Assembly: GCA_014382445.1 (NCBI GenBank)
Contig: JACNJS010000045.1
Span: 1 to 64,000, forward strand
Direction of reading: 5' to 3'
DNA from: Bacteroidota bacterium
GTDB lineage: Bacteria; Bacteroidota; Bacteroidia; Bacteroidales; F082
DNA length: 64,000 bases
A program made the position numbers and the translations under genes. The notes below the pieces were generated by a model that saw only the letters and a program-made list of their open reading frames with translations, was not told the origin of the DNA and did not search any database. Positions within the stretch are counted from its first letter, which is position 1. Every line of letters starts with the position of its first letter. This document shows positions 7,736 to 16,884 of the stretch, in pieces.

Positions 7736-8701
7736 TCAAAGCGGTATGTATATTTTGTCAATCAATTCCTGGTATTCTTCATCAACATTACTTTTGGCCG
7801 TAATTCCGCCACCACTTTTGTAAATCAAGCCATCGGGCTTCTGTTCAATATATCTAATCATCACTCCACTGTCGATATTTTCTCCATCAAAAATGCCAAA
7901 TATACCTGTATAATATCCACGTTTGTATTGTTCGGCTTCTCTGATAATTTCAATAGTTTTCTTTTTTGGCGCACCGGATATTGAACCTGCCGGAAGCATT
8001 TTTATTAATATTTCTCCTATAATCTCGTGATAATTTTCCGGCAATTCTCCGCTTATCTCCGAGCTCATTTGTAATAACCCACCACGGTTAGTTTTTAGTT
8101 TATCAATAAATCTGAACCTGTCCACCTTCACATTTTTGGCTACCATACTGAGGTCGTTGCGGATAAGATCTACGATTGTATAATGCTCGGCAAGTTCCTT
8201 TTCGCTGTTAAGCAATTTTTGTTCCGCATCAGGCAATGCAGCATCCATTGTTCCTTTCATGGGAAAGGAACTGATTTTCCGGCCAATTGTTTTTATAAAT
8301 ATTTCAGGTGAAAACACAACAAATTGGTCTTTTACAAGGAGCTTGTATTTGGCTTTACTGCAAGCAAATATTTCTTTTAAATTCAAATTGGTTTCAATTT
8401 TGCTTGGCATGGTAAGGTTTAGCAAAAATGAATCACCATGACGGATATGTTTTTGAACATGGTTGAATGCAGTGAGATATCGTTCTTTTGAAACAGGACT
8501 GGCCTTAAACTCAATTTCTTTTGCGCATTCCGGATTGTTGCCGTTTATATTAGAAATGCCATTAACAGAATACAGAATCTCATCCGAATCAATCTCATTT
8601 AATGGCAAAACAATAGGCTTCTCCATATCGAAATCGATAATAAAAAGAAAAGGTATTCGTTTTTTGCCAAATTGATTAATCCTATTTATAGTAGTTTGCA
8701 A
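7736..8701 (-). CDS. pabB: Aminodeoxychorismate synthase component I
   Basis: This 321-residue chorismate-binding enzyme corresponds to the catalytic half of PabB/TrpE. Motifs are FSPEIFIKTIGRKISSFPMKG (~148), LLNSEKELAEHYTIVDLIRN (~183), the LPAGSISGAPK loop (~236) and the end GYYTGIFG... IRYIE... SGGGITAKSN. It lacks the N-terminal half of TrpE-like proteins, typical of Bacteroidota PabB. Translation must start at TTG (8699-8701), because the frame closes at TAA four codons upstream and no ATG precedes the conserved FLFIIDFD. It pairs with the amidotransferase encoded divergently at 8770. Confidence 0.87.
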   Translation of the reverse strand: MQTTINRINQFGKKRIPFLFIIDFDMEKPIVLPLNEIDSDEILYSVNGISNINGNNPECAKEIEFKASPVSKERYLTAFNHVQKHIRHGDSFLLNLTMPSKIETNLNLKEIFACSKAKYKLLVKDQFVVFSPEIFIKTIGRKISSFPMKGTMDAALPDAEQKLLNSEKELAEHYTIVDLIRNDLSMVAKNVKVDRFRFIDKLKTNRGGLLQMSSEISGELPENYHEIIGEILIKMLPAGSISGAPKKKTIEIIREAEQYKRGYYTGIFGIFDGENIDSGVMIRYIEQKPDGLIYKSGGGITAKSNVDEEYQELIDKIYIPL

Positions 8702-8722
8702 TACCTTTACTTAGTTTTTTTA

Positions 8723-8730
8723 CAAAATTA
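8723..8730 (-). promoter_or_regulatory. -7 box for pabBC
   Basis: On the minus strand TAATTTTG matches the Bacteroidota -7 consensus TAnnTTTG, 21 nt before the TTG start of pabB. No clear TTTG -33 element is at the expected distance. It shares a 68-bp divergent region with the pabA box. Confidence 0.5.
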
Positions 8731-8747
8731 CACTTTTGCTATTATAC

Positions 8748-8755
8748 TACATTTG
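8748..8755 (+). promoter_or_regulatory. -7 box for pabA
   Basis: TACATTTG matches TAnnTTTG and ends 14 nt before the TTG start of pabA, so the leader would be only about ten bases. A -33 TTTG is not evident. Short leaders are compatible with the SD-independent initiation common in this phylum. Confidence 0.5.
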
Positions 8756-8769
8756 CAAAAACAATAAGT

Positions 8770-9336
8770 TTGAAACTCATCATCATCGATAATTACGATT
8801 CTTTTATTTACAACCTGGTTCAGTTAGTTGAACAGGCCGGGGTTAGTGATTATTTAATTTTGAAGAACGATGAACTTGATAAGCTTGGGGCGAAAGATTT
8901 TGACAGAGTATTAATTTCGCCGGGGCCCGGCATTGCAAAAGAAGCCGGACAGTTAATGTGGTTTTTAAAGAAATTTCATAGTTCGGTGCCAATGCTTGGC
9001 ATTTGCCTTGGTCATGAAGCTATTGCTGAACTTTTCGGGGCTAAACTTGTTCAAATGAAAGAACCGATGCACGGCATAAAAAACAAGGCTTCTATTGTAG
9101 TAGCTGATAGAATTTTCAACGGATTACCCTCAAATTTTTTCATAGGTCATTACCATTCGTGGAATATCGACGAACAATCGATTCCTCATGAATTAGAAAT
9201 AATACTGAGAGATGAAAATAATTTGAATATGGCCATCAGGCATAAAAAACTCGACCTTACCGGTTTACAATTCCATCCCGAGTCAATAATGACTGATTAT
9301 GGTTTGGAAATGATTAAAAACTGGTTAGCCCAATAG
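8770..9336 (+). CDS. pabA: Aminodeoxychorismate/anthranilate synthase glutamine amidotransferase subunit
   Basis: This 188-residue class I amidotransferase is full length for PabA/TrpG. The nucleophile motif MLGICLGHEAIAELFGA (Cys ~79) is followed by GHYHSW and the terminal FHPESIMT (His/Glu of the triad, ~174-176). It frees ammonia from glutamine for the chorismate enzyme. The start is TTG at 8770-8772, which gives the standard N-terminus MKLIIIDNYDSFIYNL. Being divergent from pabB-pabC and far from any trp genes, it most likely serves folate synthesis, though a shared role with anthranilate synthase is possible. Confidence 0.85.
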   Translation: MKLIIIDNYDSFIYNLVQLVEQAGVSDYLILKNDELDKLGAKDFDRVLISPGPGIAKEAGQLMWFLKKFHSSVPMLGICLGHEAIAELFGAKLVQMKEPMHGIKNKASIVVADRIFNGLPSNFFIGHYHSWNIDEQSIPHELEIILRDENNLNMAIRHKKLDLTGLQFHPESIMTDYGLEMIKNWLAQ

Positions 9337-9345
9337 TATTTCCAG

Positions 9346-9882
9346 CTATTTAGTCTTAGATAATTGCAATGAAATTACAATAAAGTAAATTCCATAAAAT
9401 AACAAAGTAACCGAAATAAGCCAGATAAGCATCATGGCTTCTGCAGCAGGATATAAACTAATCCAGATTCCCCCCGCAAAAATAATTATCCCCATAAGCA
9501 TATCAAACCAACTGCCAAGTACCTTGTTATTATGTTCACCAATGCCATTGAAAAACGTAAATATTCCAACAAACATCATCCAAAATCCAACAAAGAAAGG
9601 CAATACCTCGGCTGTTACAGCCGGATGTGAAATAAATATTGCCCCAATAATAACGTTGATAATACCGCTAAACATCAGCCATGGCCAGTTTGATGCTATG
9701 TGCTTTGACGACACTGAATAGCCAATTTGAAAGACGCCTGCTATAAGCGATGCCCAGCCTATAAAAAATGCAAGTTCGAGAATCGAATCTGCAGGATGTC
9801 CCCAAACTTTAAAAGCCAGAATTAAAAAAATAATTCCTGCGAGTAGTAATAACCACCAATTTGTTTTCATACTTTTTGTCAT
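9346..9882 (-). CDS. HdeD-like membrane protein (DUF308)
   Basis: The 178-residue protein has six predicted membrane segments, in pairs separated by short loops. Repeats of the DUF308 type are visible: GIIFLILAFKVW, GIINVIIGAIFISHP and GIIIFAGGIWISLYP. HdeD is linked to acid resistance in E. coli, but most Bacteroidota homologues have no tested role. It converges on pabA (9 nt between stops) and follows ridA by 22 nt, so it may share that promoter. Confidence 0.75.
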   Translation of the reverse strand: MTKSMKTNWWLLLLAGIIFLILAFKVWGHPADSILELAFFIGWASLIAGVFQIGYSVSSKHIASNWPWLMFSGIINVIIGAIFISHPAVTAEVLPFFVGFWMMFVGIFTFFNGIGEHNNKVLGSWFDMLMGIIIFAGGIWISLYPAAEAMMLIWLISVTLLFYGIYFIVISLQLSKTK

Positions 9883-9904
9883 GATTTTTTTATTTAGTTA
9901 ATAA

Positions 9905-10288
9905 TTACATCATTGCAACGGCTTCAATTTCAACCAATGCGTTTAAAGGCAGCCCTTTAACAGCAAAAGCTGCACGAGCAGGGGGGGTAACCGGAAAATA
10001 TGTTCCATAAACGGCATTCATTTCAGCGAAAAGGCTCATGTCGTTTAAATATATTGTGCACTTCAATATTTTACTAAGGTCATTGCCAAAACCTGCTGAC
10101 TGAACAATAGCCTGGATGTTCTTCATTACCTGTTCGGTTTGTTCAGCTACACCTCCCGGCACAACGCTGCCGGTTTCTGGGTCAACCGGCACCTGGCCTG
10201 AAATAAAAAGCATTCCGTTTTGCTCAACTGCCTGGCTGTAAGGGCCAATGGGCGCAGGAGCATTATCAGTATAAATTATTTGTTTCAT
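9905..10288 (-). CDS. ridA: RidA family enamine/imine deaminase
   Basis: This 127-residue protein is the standard length for RidA/YjgF. APAPIGPYSQAV at the start, LFISGQVPVDPETG, the catalytic Arg in TPPARAAFAV (~105) and the closing VEIEAVAMM with the conserved Glu are all present. It hydrolyses reactive enamine/imine intermediates such as 2-aminoacrylate made by PLP enzymes. No terminator or -7 box stands out in the 180 bp upstream. Confidence 0.92.
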   Translation of the reverse strand: MKQIIYTDNAPAPIGPYSQAVEQNGMLFISGQVPVDPETGSVVPGGVAEQTEQVMKNIQAIVQSAGFGNDLSKILKCTIYLNDMSLFAEMNAVYGTYFPVTPPARAAFAVKGLPLNALVEIEAVAMM

Positions 10289-10468
10289 GTGTTATTATTT
10301 ATTTTTTACGGGTCACATGGAATACGCCATGATTAACAATAATATCATCTTCTCTTTGTGTTTTTTGAATCATGGCTATTTCATATGTATAAAATTATTT
10401 CAACTTTTCACTTTTCTAGATATTTCTCAAATTTAATAAACTATTGTAATTGAGAGAATATTTTCAAT

Positions 10469-11935
10469 CTATTCAAAACTCCACTCTGAACCGTCTTTGG
10501 TATCCTTAATATTAATTTTAAGCTTACTAAGGTCTTCTCTTATACGGTCGGCAGTAGCCCAGTCTTTATTAAGTTTTGCATCATTGCGTATTACAAGGAT
10601 TGTATTCATCAATTGGTCGATAAGCAGGTCGCTATTTTTACCTGACTCATTTTTTAACCCCAGTACTTTAAATATAAAAACAGCGAACAGTTCCTTTACA
10701 AAACTGATGTCTTCTTTGGTTAATTTTTCTTTACCGTCGTTAACCTGATTTATCAATCTTGAGAGATCGAAAAGATAGGCAATAGTTATTGGAGTATTAA
10801 AATCATCGTTCATGGCCTCATAAAGCCTTGATTCAAATTGCCTTACATCAATCGTTGATTTTTCTGTGGGCACCAGCTTATCAATAATTTCAATTGTGTT
10901 AAATAGTTTATGCATACCTTTCTCAGCAGCTTGTAACGCTTCGTTCGAGAAATCGAGAGTGCTGCGATAATGTGCTTGAAGTATGAAGAAACGAATAGTC
11001 ATTGGGCTATAGGCGCGAGTTAGTAGCTCTTGATTGCCGCTAAAAAATTCATCAAGAGTGATGAAGTTATTCAGGGATTTACCCATTTTCTGCCCCCCAA
11101 TGGTAATCATATTATTATGCATCCAATACTTAACCGGATCGTGGCCACGTGATGCATTCGACTGTGCAATTTCCGATTCGTGATGAGGGAAAAGCAAATC
11201 CATTCCGCCACCATGTATATCAAACTTTTCGCCAAGGTATTTAGCACCCATAGCAGAGCATTCCAAATGCCAGCCAGGGTATCCATCACTCCATGGAGAG
11301 GGCCATTGCATTATATGTTTCGGGTCAGTTTTTTTCCACAGGGCAAAATCATAGCTGTTCTTTTTTTCATCTTGTCCCGCAAGGATGCGTGTATTTTCGA
11401 GCAAATCTTCTGTTTTGCGCCCCGAAAGTTTTCCGTATTGATAATCTTTATTATACTTTTCTACATCAAAATACACTGATCCATCCGCCTCATAAGCATA
11501 ACCGTTATTCAGAATGGATTTAATAAGCTCTATTTGCTCGATAATATGGCCGGAAGCTGTGGGCTCAATACTTGGGTGAAGCACATTTAACTGATCCATA
11601 TTTTTATGATAACGATCGGTAAACAGCTTCACTACTTCCATTGGTTCCAACGACTCAAGCCTTGCTTTTTTAACAATTTTATCTTCGCCTTCATCAGCAT
11701 CATTCTCAAGATGACCAACATCTGTAATATTGCGAACATAGCGCACCTTATAACCGATGTGCATCAAATACCTAAAAACAACATCGAAAGTAATCGCCGG
11801 TCGTGCGTGACCTAAATGTGCATCCCCATAAACCGTAGGGCCACAAACATACATGCCCACATGTGGAGGTACAATGGGTTCAAACTTTTCCTTTGTCCGC
11901 GATAAGGTGTTATATATTTGCAGATTGTTGTTCAT
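10469..11935 (-). CDS. cysS: Cysteinyl-tRNA synthetase
   Basis: This 488-residue class I synthetase has a complete set of signatures. [16 protein letters not shown] carries the HIGH-like motif (HLGH, residues 40-43). Zinc ligands are Cys31, Cys226, His251 and Glu255 at the same spacing as in E. coli, and the KMSKS loop reads KMGKS at 283-287. The DALR-type helical domain follows to the end. The first Ser of KMSKS being Gly is a tolerated change. It starts 91 nt downstream of the acetyltransferase-like gene and has its own -7 box. The cognate tRNA-Cys gene is at 49411-49481. Confidence 0.97.
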   Translation of the reverse strand: MNNNLQIYNTLSRTKEKFEPIVPPHVGMYVCGPTVYGDAHLGHARPAITFDVVFRYLMHIGYKVRYVRNITDVGHLENDADEGEDKIVKKARLESLEPMEVVKLFTDRYHKNMDQLNVLHPSIEPTASGHIIEQIELIKSILNNGYAYEADGSVYFDVEKYNKDYQYGKLSGRKTEDLLENTRILAGQDEKKNSYDFALWKKTDPKHIMQWPSPWSDGYPGWHLECSAMGAKYLGEKFDIHGGGMDLLFPHHESEIAQSNASRGHDPVKYWMHNNMITIGGQKMGKSLNNFITLDEFFSGNQELLTRAYSPMTIRFFILQAHYRSTLDFSNEALQAAEKGMHKLFNTIEIIDKLVPTEKSTIDVRQFESRLYEAMNDDFNTPITIAYLFDLSRLINQVNDGKEKLTKEDISFVKELFAVFIFKVLGLKNESGKNSDLLIDQLMNTILVIRNDAKLNKDWATADRIREDLSKLKINIKDTKDGSEWSFE

Positions 11936-11954
11936 TGATTTGATTTTAAAGATG

Positions 11955-11962
11955 CAAAATTA
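11955..11962 (-). promoter_or_regulatory. -7 box for cysS
   Basis: TAATTTTG on the minus strand fits TAnnTTTG and lies 20 nt before the cysS ATG. The predicted leader is about 14 nt. A matching -33 element is not clear. Confidence 0.5.
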
Positions 11963-12026
11963 GGGAAAAACAGGTAATTTAGATTTGAAATATCGCCAAG
12001 CTGCCAGATTGCAAAGAATAAACAAA

Positions 12027-13139
12027 TTAGAACTCCTTAACAAAACATCTCCTACGTTTATGTTGAATGTGGTCGTAATTTTTCCAGGTTGTGGAGCCTT
12101 TAAAGTTGGTTTCAAACATTCCGGTGGTTTCAACATAGCTTACGCCTGTATCAATTAAAGTTTGCTGTAACTCGCTTATTAAAATTGCCGGTAATCCAAG
12201 TTTTTGATAACGTGGATCAACTCCGGTAAGAAGTAAATCCATTACTTCAGGATTTTTAAGCGCTTTTTTGATGTGTATAAACCCGAATGGGAATAACTTT
12301 CCATTTGCCTTTTGCATTGCCTTCGACAAGCTTGGGAGGCCCACAATAAAGGCAACAACCTCACTTTCTTGTTTAATAATGACAATATATTTGGGCGGTA
12401 ATACCGCTATGTATTTTTTAGTGGCGCTATTTATAAGCTTATCCGTAAAAGGAGTAACATAGGGCAGTTCCTCAAAAGCACGATTCAACAAATGAAAAAC
12501 ATCTTTAAGATAAAGTTTCATTTCACGTTTTTCCTTAAAGTGAATAACTTCGAGGTTATTTCTTTTTTTGATGATCTCGACAAGTCGGGCAGCTTTTTCG
12601 GGTATCTCTTCAATTTTGAGCCTATACTCTACCCAGTCATTTTCCTTAACATAACCAAGGTCTTCAATTAGATTTTGCATGTAAGGATAATGCATCACCG
12701 AAGCAATTGAAGGGAGGTGCTCAAATCCTTCAATAAGTAAGCCCTGATTATCAAGGTTAGTAAAACCGAGGGGGCCATGAATGCCAATCATGCCCTGTTG
12801 TTTAATCCAGCTTTCAGCGGTGTGGAATAATTTTTTTGTAACATCGCTATCATCAATTACCTCAAAACGGGTAAAGCGACCCATCTCTTTGCCGGTTTTT
12901 TTATTGTAATCTTTATTAATGATGGCGCCTATTCTGCCAACACACTTTCCATTCCTCCAGGCAGTCCAGAATTTTGCATCACAAAAATCAAATGCAGGGT
13001 TTGTTTGTGCATTAAGCTGTTTAATTTCATCGTGTTTAATTGGAGGTATCCACATATTATTACCTCTGTATAAATCAAACTGAAAATCAACAAATGCCTT
13101 TTTGTCCTTATTGGATACAACTTCTTTTATTTCAATCAT
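12027..13139 (-). CDS. GNAT-fold acetyltransferase-like protein
   Basis: The 370-residue protein begins MIEIKEVVSNKDKKAFVDF and contains CVGRIGAIIN (~66), a strand-turn typical of a GNAT N-terminal half, and GVDPRYQKLGLPAILISELQ (~304), where an acyl-CoA pyrophosphate loop would be. Proteins of this length and pattern are widespread in Bacteroidota, usually labelled hypothetical or GNAT. The substrate is unknown. A good -7 box is directly upstream, so it is probably transcribed alone or with cysS. Confidence 0.65.
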   Translation of the reverse strand: MIEIKEVVSNKDKKAFVDFQFDLYRGNNMWIPPIKHDEIKQLNAQTNPAFDFCDAKFWTAWRNGKCVGRIGAIINKDYNKKTGKEMGRFTRFEVIDDSDVTKKLFHTAESWIKQQGMIGIHGPLGFTNLDNQGLLIEGFEHLPSIASVMHYPYMQNLIEDLGYVKENDWVEYRLKIEEIPEKAARLVEIIKKRNNLEVIHFKEKREMKLYLKDVFHLLNRAFEELPYVTPFTDKLINSATKKYIAVLPPKYIVIIKQESEVVAFIVGLPSLSKAMQKANGKLFPFGFIHIKKALKNPEVMDLLLTGVDPRYQKLGLPAILISELQQTLIDTGVSYVETTGMFETNFKGSTTWKNYDHIQHKRRRCFVKEF

Positions 13140-13165
13140 ATTAGCAGGGTTATTTTATTTCAATG

Positions 13166-13173
13166 CAAATATA
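13166..13173 (-). promoter_or_regulatory. -7 box for the acetyltransferase-like gene
   Basis: TATATTTG on the minus strand matches TAnnTTTG exactly, 26 nt before the ATG at 13137-13139. The -33 region is poor (CTGT at the ideal place). Confidence 0.55.
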
Positions 13174-13292
13174 CTACATCAATATCAAGTAAACAGATAA
13201 TGTGGTAGTTTTTGCAATAGTTTATAAATTTCGACCGGGATTAACATCCCGTTTTCTTTCCAGACCCAATATAAAATAGTGGAAAAAGAAAA

Positions 13293-13316
13293 CCTCCAAA
13301 ACATAAACTTTGGAGG
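13293..13316 (-). terminator. Rho-independent terminator of the threonine dehydrogenase gene
   Basis: CCTCCAAA and TTTGGAGG form a perfect 8-bp stem with an 8-nt loop. On the minus strand it is followed at once by TTTTCTTTTT. It lies about 100 nt downstream of the tdh stop, so that transcript would carry a ~100-nt untranslated tail. Confidence 0.75.
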
Positions 13317-13414
13317 CTCCAATTAAATTTACTGTAACTGATCAGTACGCTTAAAATGTTGATTCTAATGTTATTAATATGTCAATCTATTTTAGAGGAT
13401 CACGATTCAATAAA

Positions 13415-14377
13415 CTAACTATAAGAAATCCCGAGTTTAGCGCTGATTTTTTCCATCATATCGGCAACCATCTCCTCTAGTTTGTATTTTGGATTCCAGC
13501 CCCATTCTTCTCTGGCAGCAGAATCATCCATACTATTGGGCCATGTAGCCGCAATAGCTTCTTTCATGGGGTCAACATCGTAAATCATTTCAAAATCAGG
13601 AATGTGCTTCTTTACTTCAGCTGCAAGTATTTCCGGGTCGTAACTCATAGCAGTAACATTAAATGCGTTCCTGTGGATCAATTTCGAGGGATCTGCCTCC
13701 ATTAAATCAATAGCACAATCCAATGCATCCGGCATATACATCATATCAAGGAATGCCCCTTTTGGTAATGGGCATGTAAATTTCCTGTTTTTGATGGCTT
13801 CGTAGTAAATCTCCACGGCATAATCTGTGGTTCCACCTCCGGGTAATGTAACAGATGAAATAATTCCGGGATAACGCAAACCACGGGTATCAACGCCAAA
13901 ACGTTTATAATAATAATCGCTCAATAATTCGCCAGCTACCTTGGTTACTCCATACATTGTGGTTGGGCGTTGTATAGTATCCTGAGGTGTATTATCAAGG
14001 GGTGTGGTAGGGCCAAAAGCACCAATTGAACTTGGGAAGAATACGGCACAACCATGTTCACGTGCAACTTCAAGCACGTTAAAAACACCGTTTACCCCTA
14101 CATTCCACGCAGCCTGTGGTTTTGCTTCGGCTACTGCTGATAGTAACGCTGCCAGATTATAAATGGTATCAATCTTATATTTTTTTACAATTTCATTTAA
14201 CTTGTCGACGTCAGTAGCATCTACTCTTTCAAGAGGTCCTGAATTTGCCAGTTCTTCGGAAGGCTGAGTGCTGCGAAATCCGGCAACCACATGGTCGTTT
14301 CCGTAACGCTTTCTTAATTCCATGGTGAGCTCCGATCCAATTTGTCCTACAGAGCCGATAATCAATATATTTTTCAT
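13415..14377 (-). CDS. tdh: L-threonine 3-dehydrogenase, short-chain (epimerase-like) type
   Basis: This 320-residue extended short-chain dehydrogenase has the NAD motif GSVGQIG (8-14) and the catalytic YGVTK (Tyr142, Lys146) with preceding SSIGAFG. The protein is very close in pattern to the GalE-like threonine dehydrogenases of Flavobacterium and relatives (conserved LPGGGTTDYAVEIYYEA and WPNSMDDSAAREEWGW). It oxidises threonine to 2-amino-3-oxobutyrate, which the divergently encoded Kbl cleaves to glycine and acetyl-CoA. The neighbour makes this assignment much firmer than sugar epimerase. Confidence 0.92.
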   Translation of the reverse strand: MKNILIIGSVGQIGSELTMELRKRYGNDHVVAGFRSTQPSEELANSGPLERVDATDVDKLNEIVKKYKIDTIYNLAALLSAVAEAKPQAAWNVGVNGVFNVLEVAREHGCAVFFPSSIGAFGPTTPLDNTPQDTIQRPTTMYGVTKVAGELLSDYYYKRFGVDTRGLRYPGIISSVTLPGGGTTDYAVEIYYEAIKNRKFTCPLPKGAFLDMMYMPDALDCAIDLMEADPSKLIHRNAFNVTAMSYDPEILAAEVKKHIPDFEMIYDVDPMKEAIAATWPNSMDDSAAREEWGWNPKYKLEEMVADMMEKISAKLGISYS

Positions 14378-14413
14378 AATAATATTTTGGTGTTAGTTAA
14401 TTAACAATGTGTG

Positions 14414-14433
14414 GCAAAAATAATTATTTTTGC
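14414..14433. promoter_or_regulatory. Perfect 20-bp palindrome between tdh and kbl
   Basis: GCAAAAATAATTATTTTTGC is its own reverse complement and contains TATTTTTG, a -7 box, on both strands. It is 36 nt from the tdh start and 101 nt from the kbl start. It could be a back-to-back promoter pair, an operator for one regulator of both threonine-catabolic genes, or both. Confidence 0.5.
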
Positions 14434-14534
14434 ACTCCATAAAATCATTTTTAATTACGATAATTATTTTTTTAAAATTAAAGTGAAAATTACAATTCCC
14501 TTTAAGCAATCTAACAACTAAAAACATAAACAAC

Positions 14535-15728
14535 ATGTACGGAAAAATTAAAGACCATCTTGCAGCTGAGCTAAAAAATATTAAAGAAGCCGGCTTGTTC
14601 AAAAATGAACGGATTATTAAATCTCCACAGGGAGCTGAAATTGCACTGACTACAGGACAAGAAGTATTGAACTTTTGTGCCAATAATTACTTGGGTTTAT
14701 CTAATCATCCGCGCCTGGTTAAAGCAGCAAAAGACACCCTGGATTCTCATGGATTTGGCATGTCTTCGGTTCGGTTTATTTGCGGATGCCAGGATATTCA
14801 TAAAACCCTTGAAGCTAAAATTGCCGAGTTTTTTGGTACTGAAGATACCATCTTATATGCTGCTTGTTTTGACGCAAACGGTGGTGTTTTTGAGCCAATT
14901 TTAACCGAGGAGGATGCCATAATTTCCGATTCGCTAAACCATGCTTCCATCATCGACGGGGTAAGGTTATGTAAAGCTCAACGCTTCCGGTTTAAAAATG
15001 CTGACATGGGAGACCTTGAAGAACAATTGAAAAAGGCTTCTGAAACTGCCCGTTTTAAAATTATTGTTACTGATGGGGTATTTTCTATGGATGGAAACGT
15101 AGCTCCAATGGACAAGATCAATGAACTGGCCAAGAAATATGATGCAATGATCATGATCGACGAATGCCACTCAGCCGGTGTTGTTGGTAAAACCGGCCGC
15201 GGGGTAACTGAGTTATTTGATATCCGTGGGGAGGTTGATATTATTACAGGCACATTAGGAAAAGCCTTTGGTGGAGGTATCGGTGGATTTACAACCGGTA
15301 AAAAAGAGATCATCGAAATGTTGCGCCAGAAGTCACGTCCTTATTTATTCTCAAACTCATTAATCCCTGCTGCTGTTGGGGCCGGAATTGAGATGTTTAA
15401 CATGATGGAGGAAACTACTGAGTTACAAGATAAGCTGCATTGGAATTCCGAATATTTCATCACTAAAATGAAGGAAGCCGGATTTGACATTAAACCGTCA
15501 AAATCCGCAATTTGTGCAGTAATGCTTTATGATGCTAAACTATCGCAGGATATGGCAACCAAATTACTGGACGAAGGTATTTATGTAATTGGGTTCTATT
15601 ATCCGGTAGTTCCGAAAGGGGAAGCACGTATCCGCGTTCAGCTATCAGCCGGCCACAACAAAGAACACCTTGATAAAGCCATCGCAGCATTTACAAAGGT
15701 TGGTAAAGAGCTGCGTGTGATTAAGTAA
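14535..15728 (+). CDS. kbl: Glycine C-acetyltransferase (2-amino-3-ketobutyrate CoA ligase)
   Basis: This 397-residue alpha-oxoamine synthase is the usual Kbl length. The PLP Lys is Lys243 in TGTLGKAFGG; NFCANNYLGLSNHPRL (~47), DSLNHASIIDG (~137) and IDECHSAGVVG (~210) are the expected cofactor contacts. It cleaves 2-amino-3-oxobutyrate with CoA. The long AT-rich leader (14434-14534) holds no further obvious signal. BioF is the main paralogue, but the divergent tdh argues for Kbl. Confidence 0.95.
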   Translation: MYGKIKDHLAAELKNIKEAGLFKNERIIKSPQGAEIALTTGQEVLNFCANNYLGLSNHPRLVKAAKDTLDSHGFGMSSVRFICGCQDIHKTLEAKIAEFFGTEDTILYAACFDANGGVFEPILTEEDAIISDSLNHASIIDGVRLCKAQRFRFKNADMGDLEEQLKKASETARFKIIVTDGVFSMDGNVAPMDKINELAKKYDAMIMIDECHSAGVVGKTGRGVTELFDIRGEVDIITGTLGKAFGGGIGGFTTGKKEIIEMLRQKSRPYLFSNSLIPAAVGAGIEMFNMMEETTELQDKLHWNSEYFITKMKEAGFDIKPSKSAICAVMLYDAKLSQDMATKLLDEGIYVIGFYYPVVPKGEARIRVQLSAGHNKEHLDKAIAAFTKVGKELRVIK

Positions 15729-15738
15729 TTAGCACTTG

Positions 15739-15846
15739 CCAGAAATCGCCAATTTCTTCGTTATGCTCGTGTAGAAATCCTGTCATTTATAATAGTAAAC
15801 CCTTGATTTTCTGCACTTCGCAAGCCTCGAACTTGACGATTTCTGA
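15739..15846. repeat. Imperfect ~108-bp palindromic element
   Basis: The outer arms CCAGAAATCGCCAA (15739-15752) and TTGACGATTTCTGA (15833-15846) pair with two mismatches. Inner segments around TAGAAATC and GATTTTCTGC also pair partly, so the whole could fold into one long imperfect hairpin. It fills the gap between the convergent kbl and lipid kinase genes and may serve as a two-way terminator or be a REP/MITE-like repeat. Confidence 0.4.
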
Positions 15847-15886
15847 CGAAGCACTCCAAATTTTAGATTTCTTGGGGTGATTAAAG

Positions 15887-16846
15887 CTAATTGGGATTCT
15901 CCTTTATAATAACTTTTGCTGCAAGAGGCAACAAAGTGAAATGCAAAGGTGAGTGTCCTAACGATTCCCCATCGGTTTCAAGAAATACTGACTTTTTAGG
16001 CACCGCAGTTACTGTAAACTGATTTCCTGTAAAAGTTTCAACTTCTTTTATCTTAATAAACGAACCATCATAAAGGTTTTTAATATTTCTAAGAACCTTT
16101 AAGCGCGATACTTTTCTGATAACCGTAACATCAAAAAGGCCGTCATCGGGTTTGGCAAATGGTAATTGCATCATACCACCGCCATTGTATTTGCATATTC
16201 CCACACTCATGCTAAATACCTTTCCGGAAAAAATACGTTCGTTCTCTGTGTCAATTTCTATAAAATTGTAAGTAAACTGAAACAATCCTGTAATCAAATT
16301 GAACATATAGGAAAATGCACCACCTGCCCCTTTTTGTTTGGCAATATTGGATTTTTTAGCAACCAATGCATCGAAGCCCATGCCGGCGATATTTATAAAA
16401 TAATGTGTTTTTTCTTTGTTATGATGCAGATATTTTACTTTTCCAACATCCTGCAAAAATGTATTGTTATGTTTTATTATTTTAATTTGCTCCAAATAAT
16501 CCTGAGGTATGCCGTACATGCGGCCCCAATCGTTACCTGTTCCTACGGTTATTACTCCAATCGCTATATCAGTAGTTGAAACTGTGTTTTGCGAGAAAAC
16601 CCCATTCAGCACCTCATTTAGAGTGCCATCTCCCCCAACAACAATAATCTTTCTAACACCATTTTTTTGAACAGCTTTTTTAACAAGCTTAGTGGCATGA
16701 TATTGATATTCGGTAAAAACGCATTCCATGTTGAACCCCTCTGCCTCCAGTAATTTTCTGATATCCGGCCAGTCAGCCCGCGTTTTATTATTGCCCGCCT
16801 GCGGGTTTACTACAACGTACCATTCTGAATTTGAGTCTTTTTTCAA
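15887..16846 (-). CDS. Diacylglycerol/lipid kinase family protein (YegS/DgkB-like)
   Basis: The protein has 319 residues with the diacylglycerol kinase catalytic domain: NPQAGNN (~14), VVGGDGTLNEVLNG (~69-82, nucleotide loop) and GTGNDWGR (~107). The C-terminal sandwich contains KPDDGLFDVTVI and DGESLGHSP. It probably phosphorylates a lipid alcohol at the inner membrane. It lies 38 nt after two glycosyltransferases on the same strand, so a role in envelope lipid or glycolipid synthesis is plausible; the actual lipid is unknown. Confidence 0.85.
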   Translation of the reverse strand: MKKDSNSEWYVVVNPQAGNNKTRADWPDIRKLLEAEGFNMECVFTEYQYHATKLVKKAVQKNGVRKIIVVGGDGTLNEVLNGVFSQNTVSTTDIAIGVITVGTGNDWGRMYGIPQDYLEQIKIIKHNNTFLQDVGKVKYLHHNKEKTHYFINIAGMGFDALVAKKSNIAKQKGAGGAFSYMFNLITGLFQFTYNFIEIDTENERIFSGKVFSMSVGICKYNGGGMMQLPFAKPDDGLFDVTVIRKVSRLKVLRNIKNLYDGSFIKIKEVETFTGNQFTVTAVPKKSVFLETDGESLGHSPLHFTLLPLAAKVIIKENPN

Positions 16847-16884
16847 AATATATTTTGGTTTGGTTTATCAATAATAAACTACAA

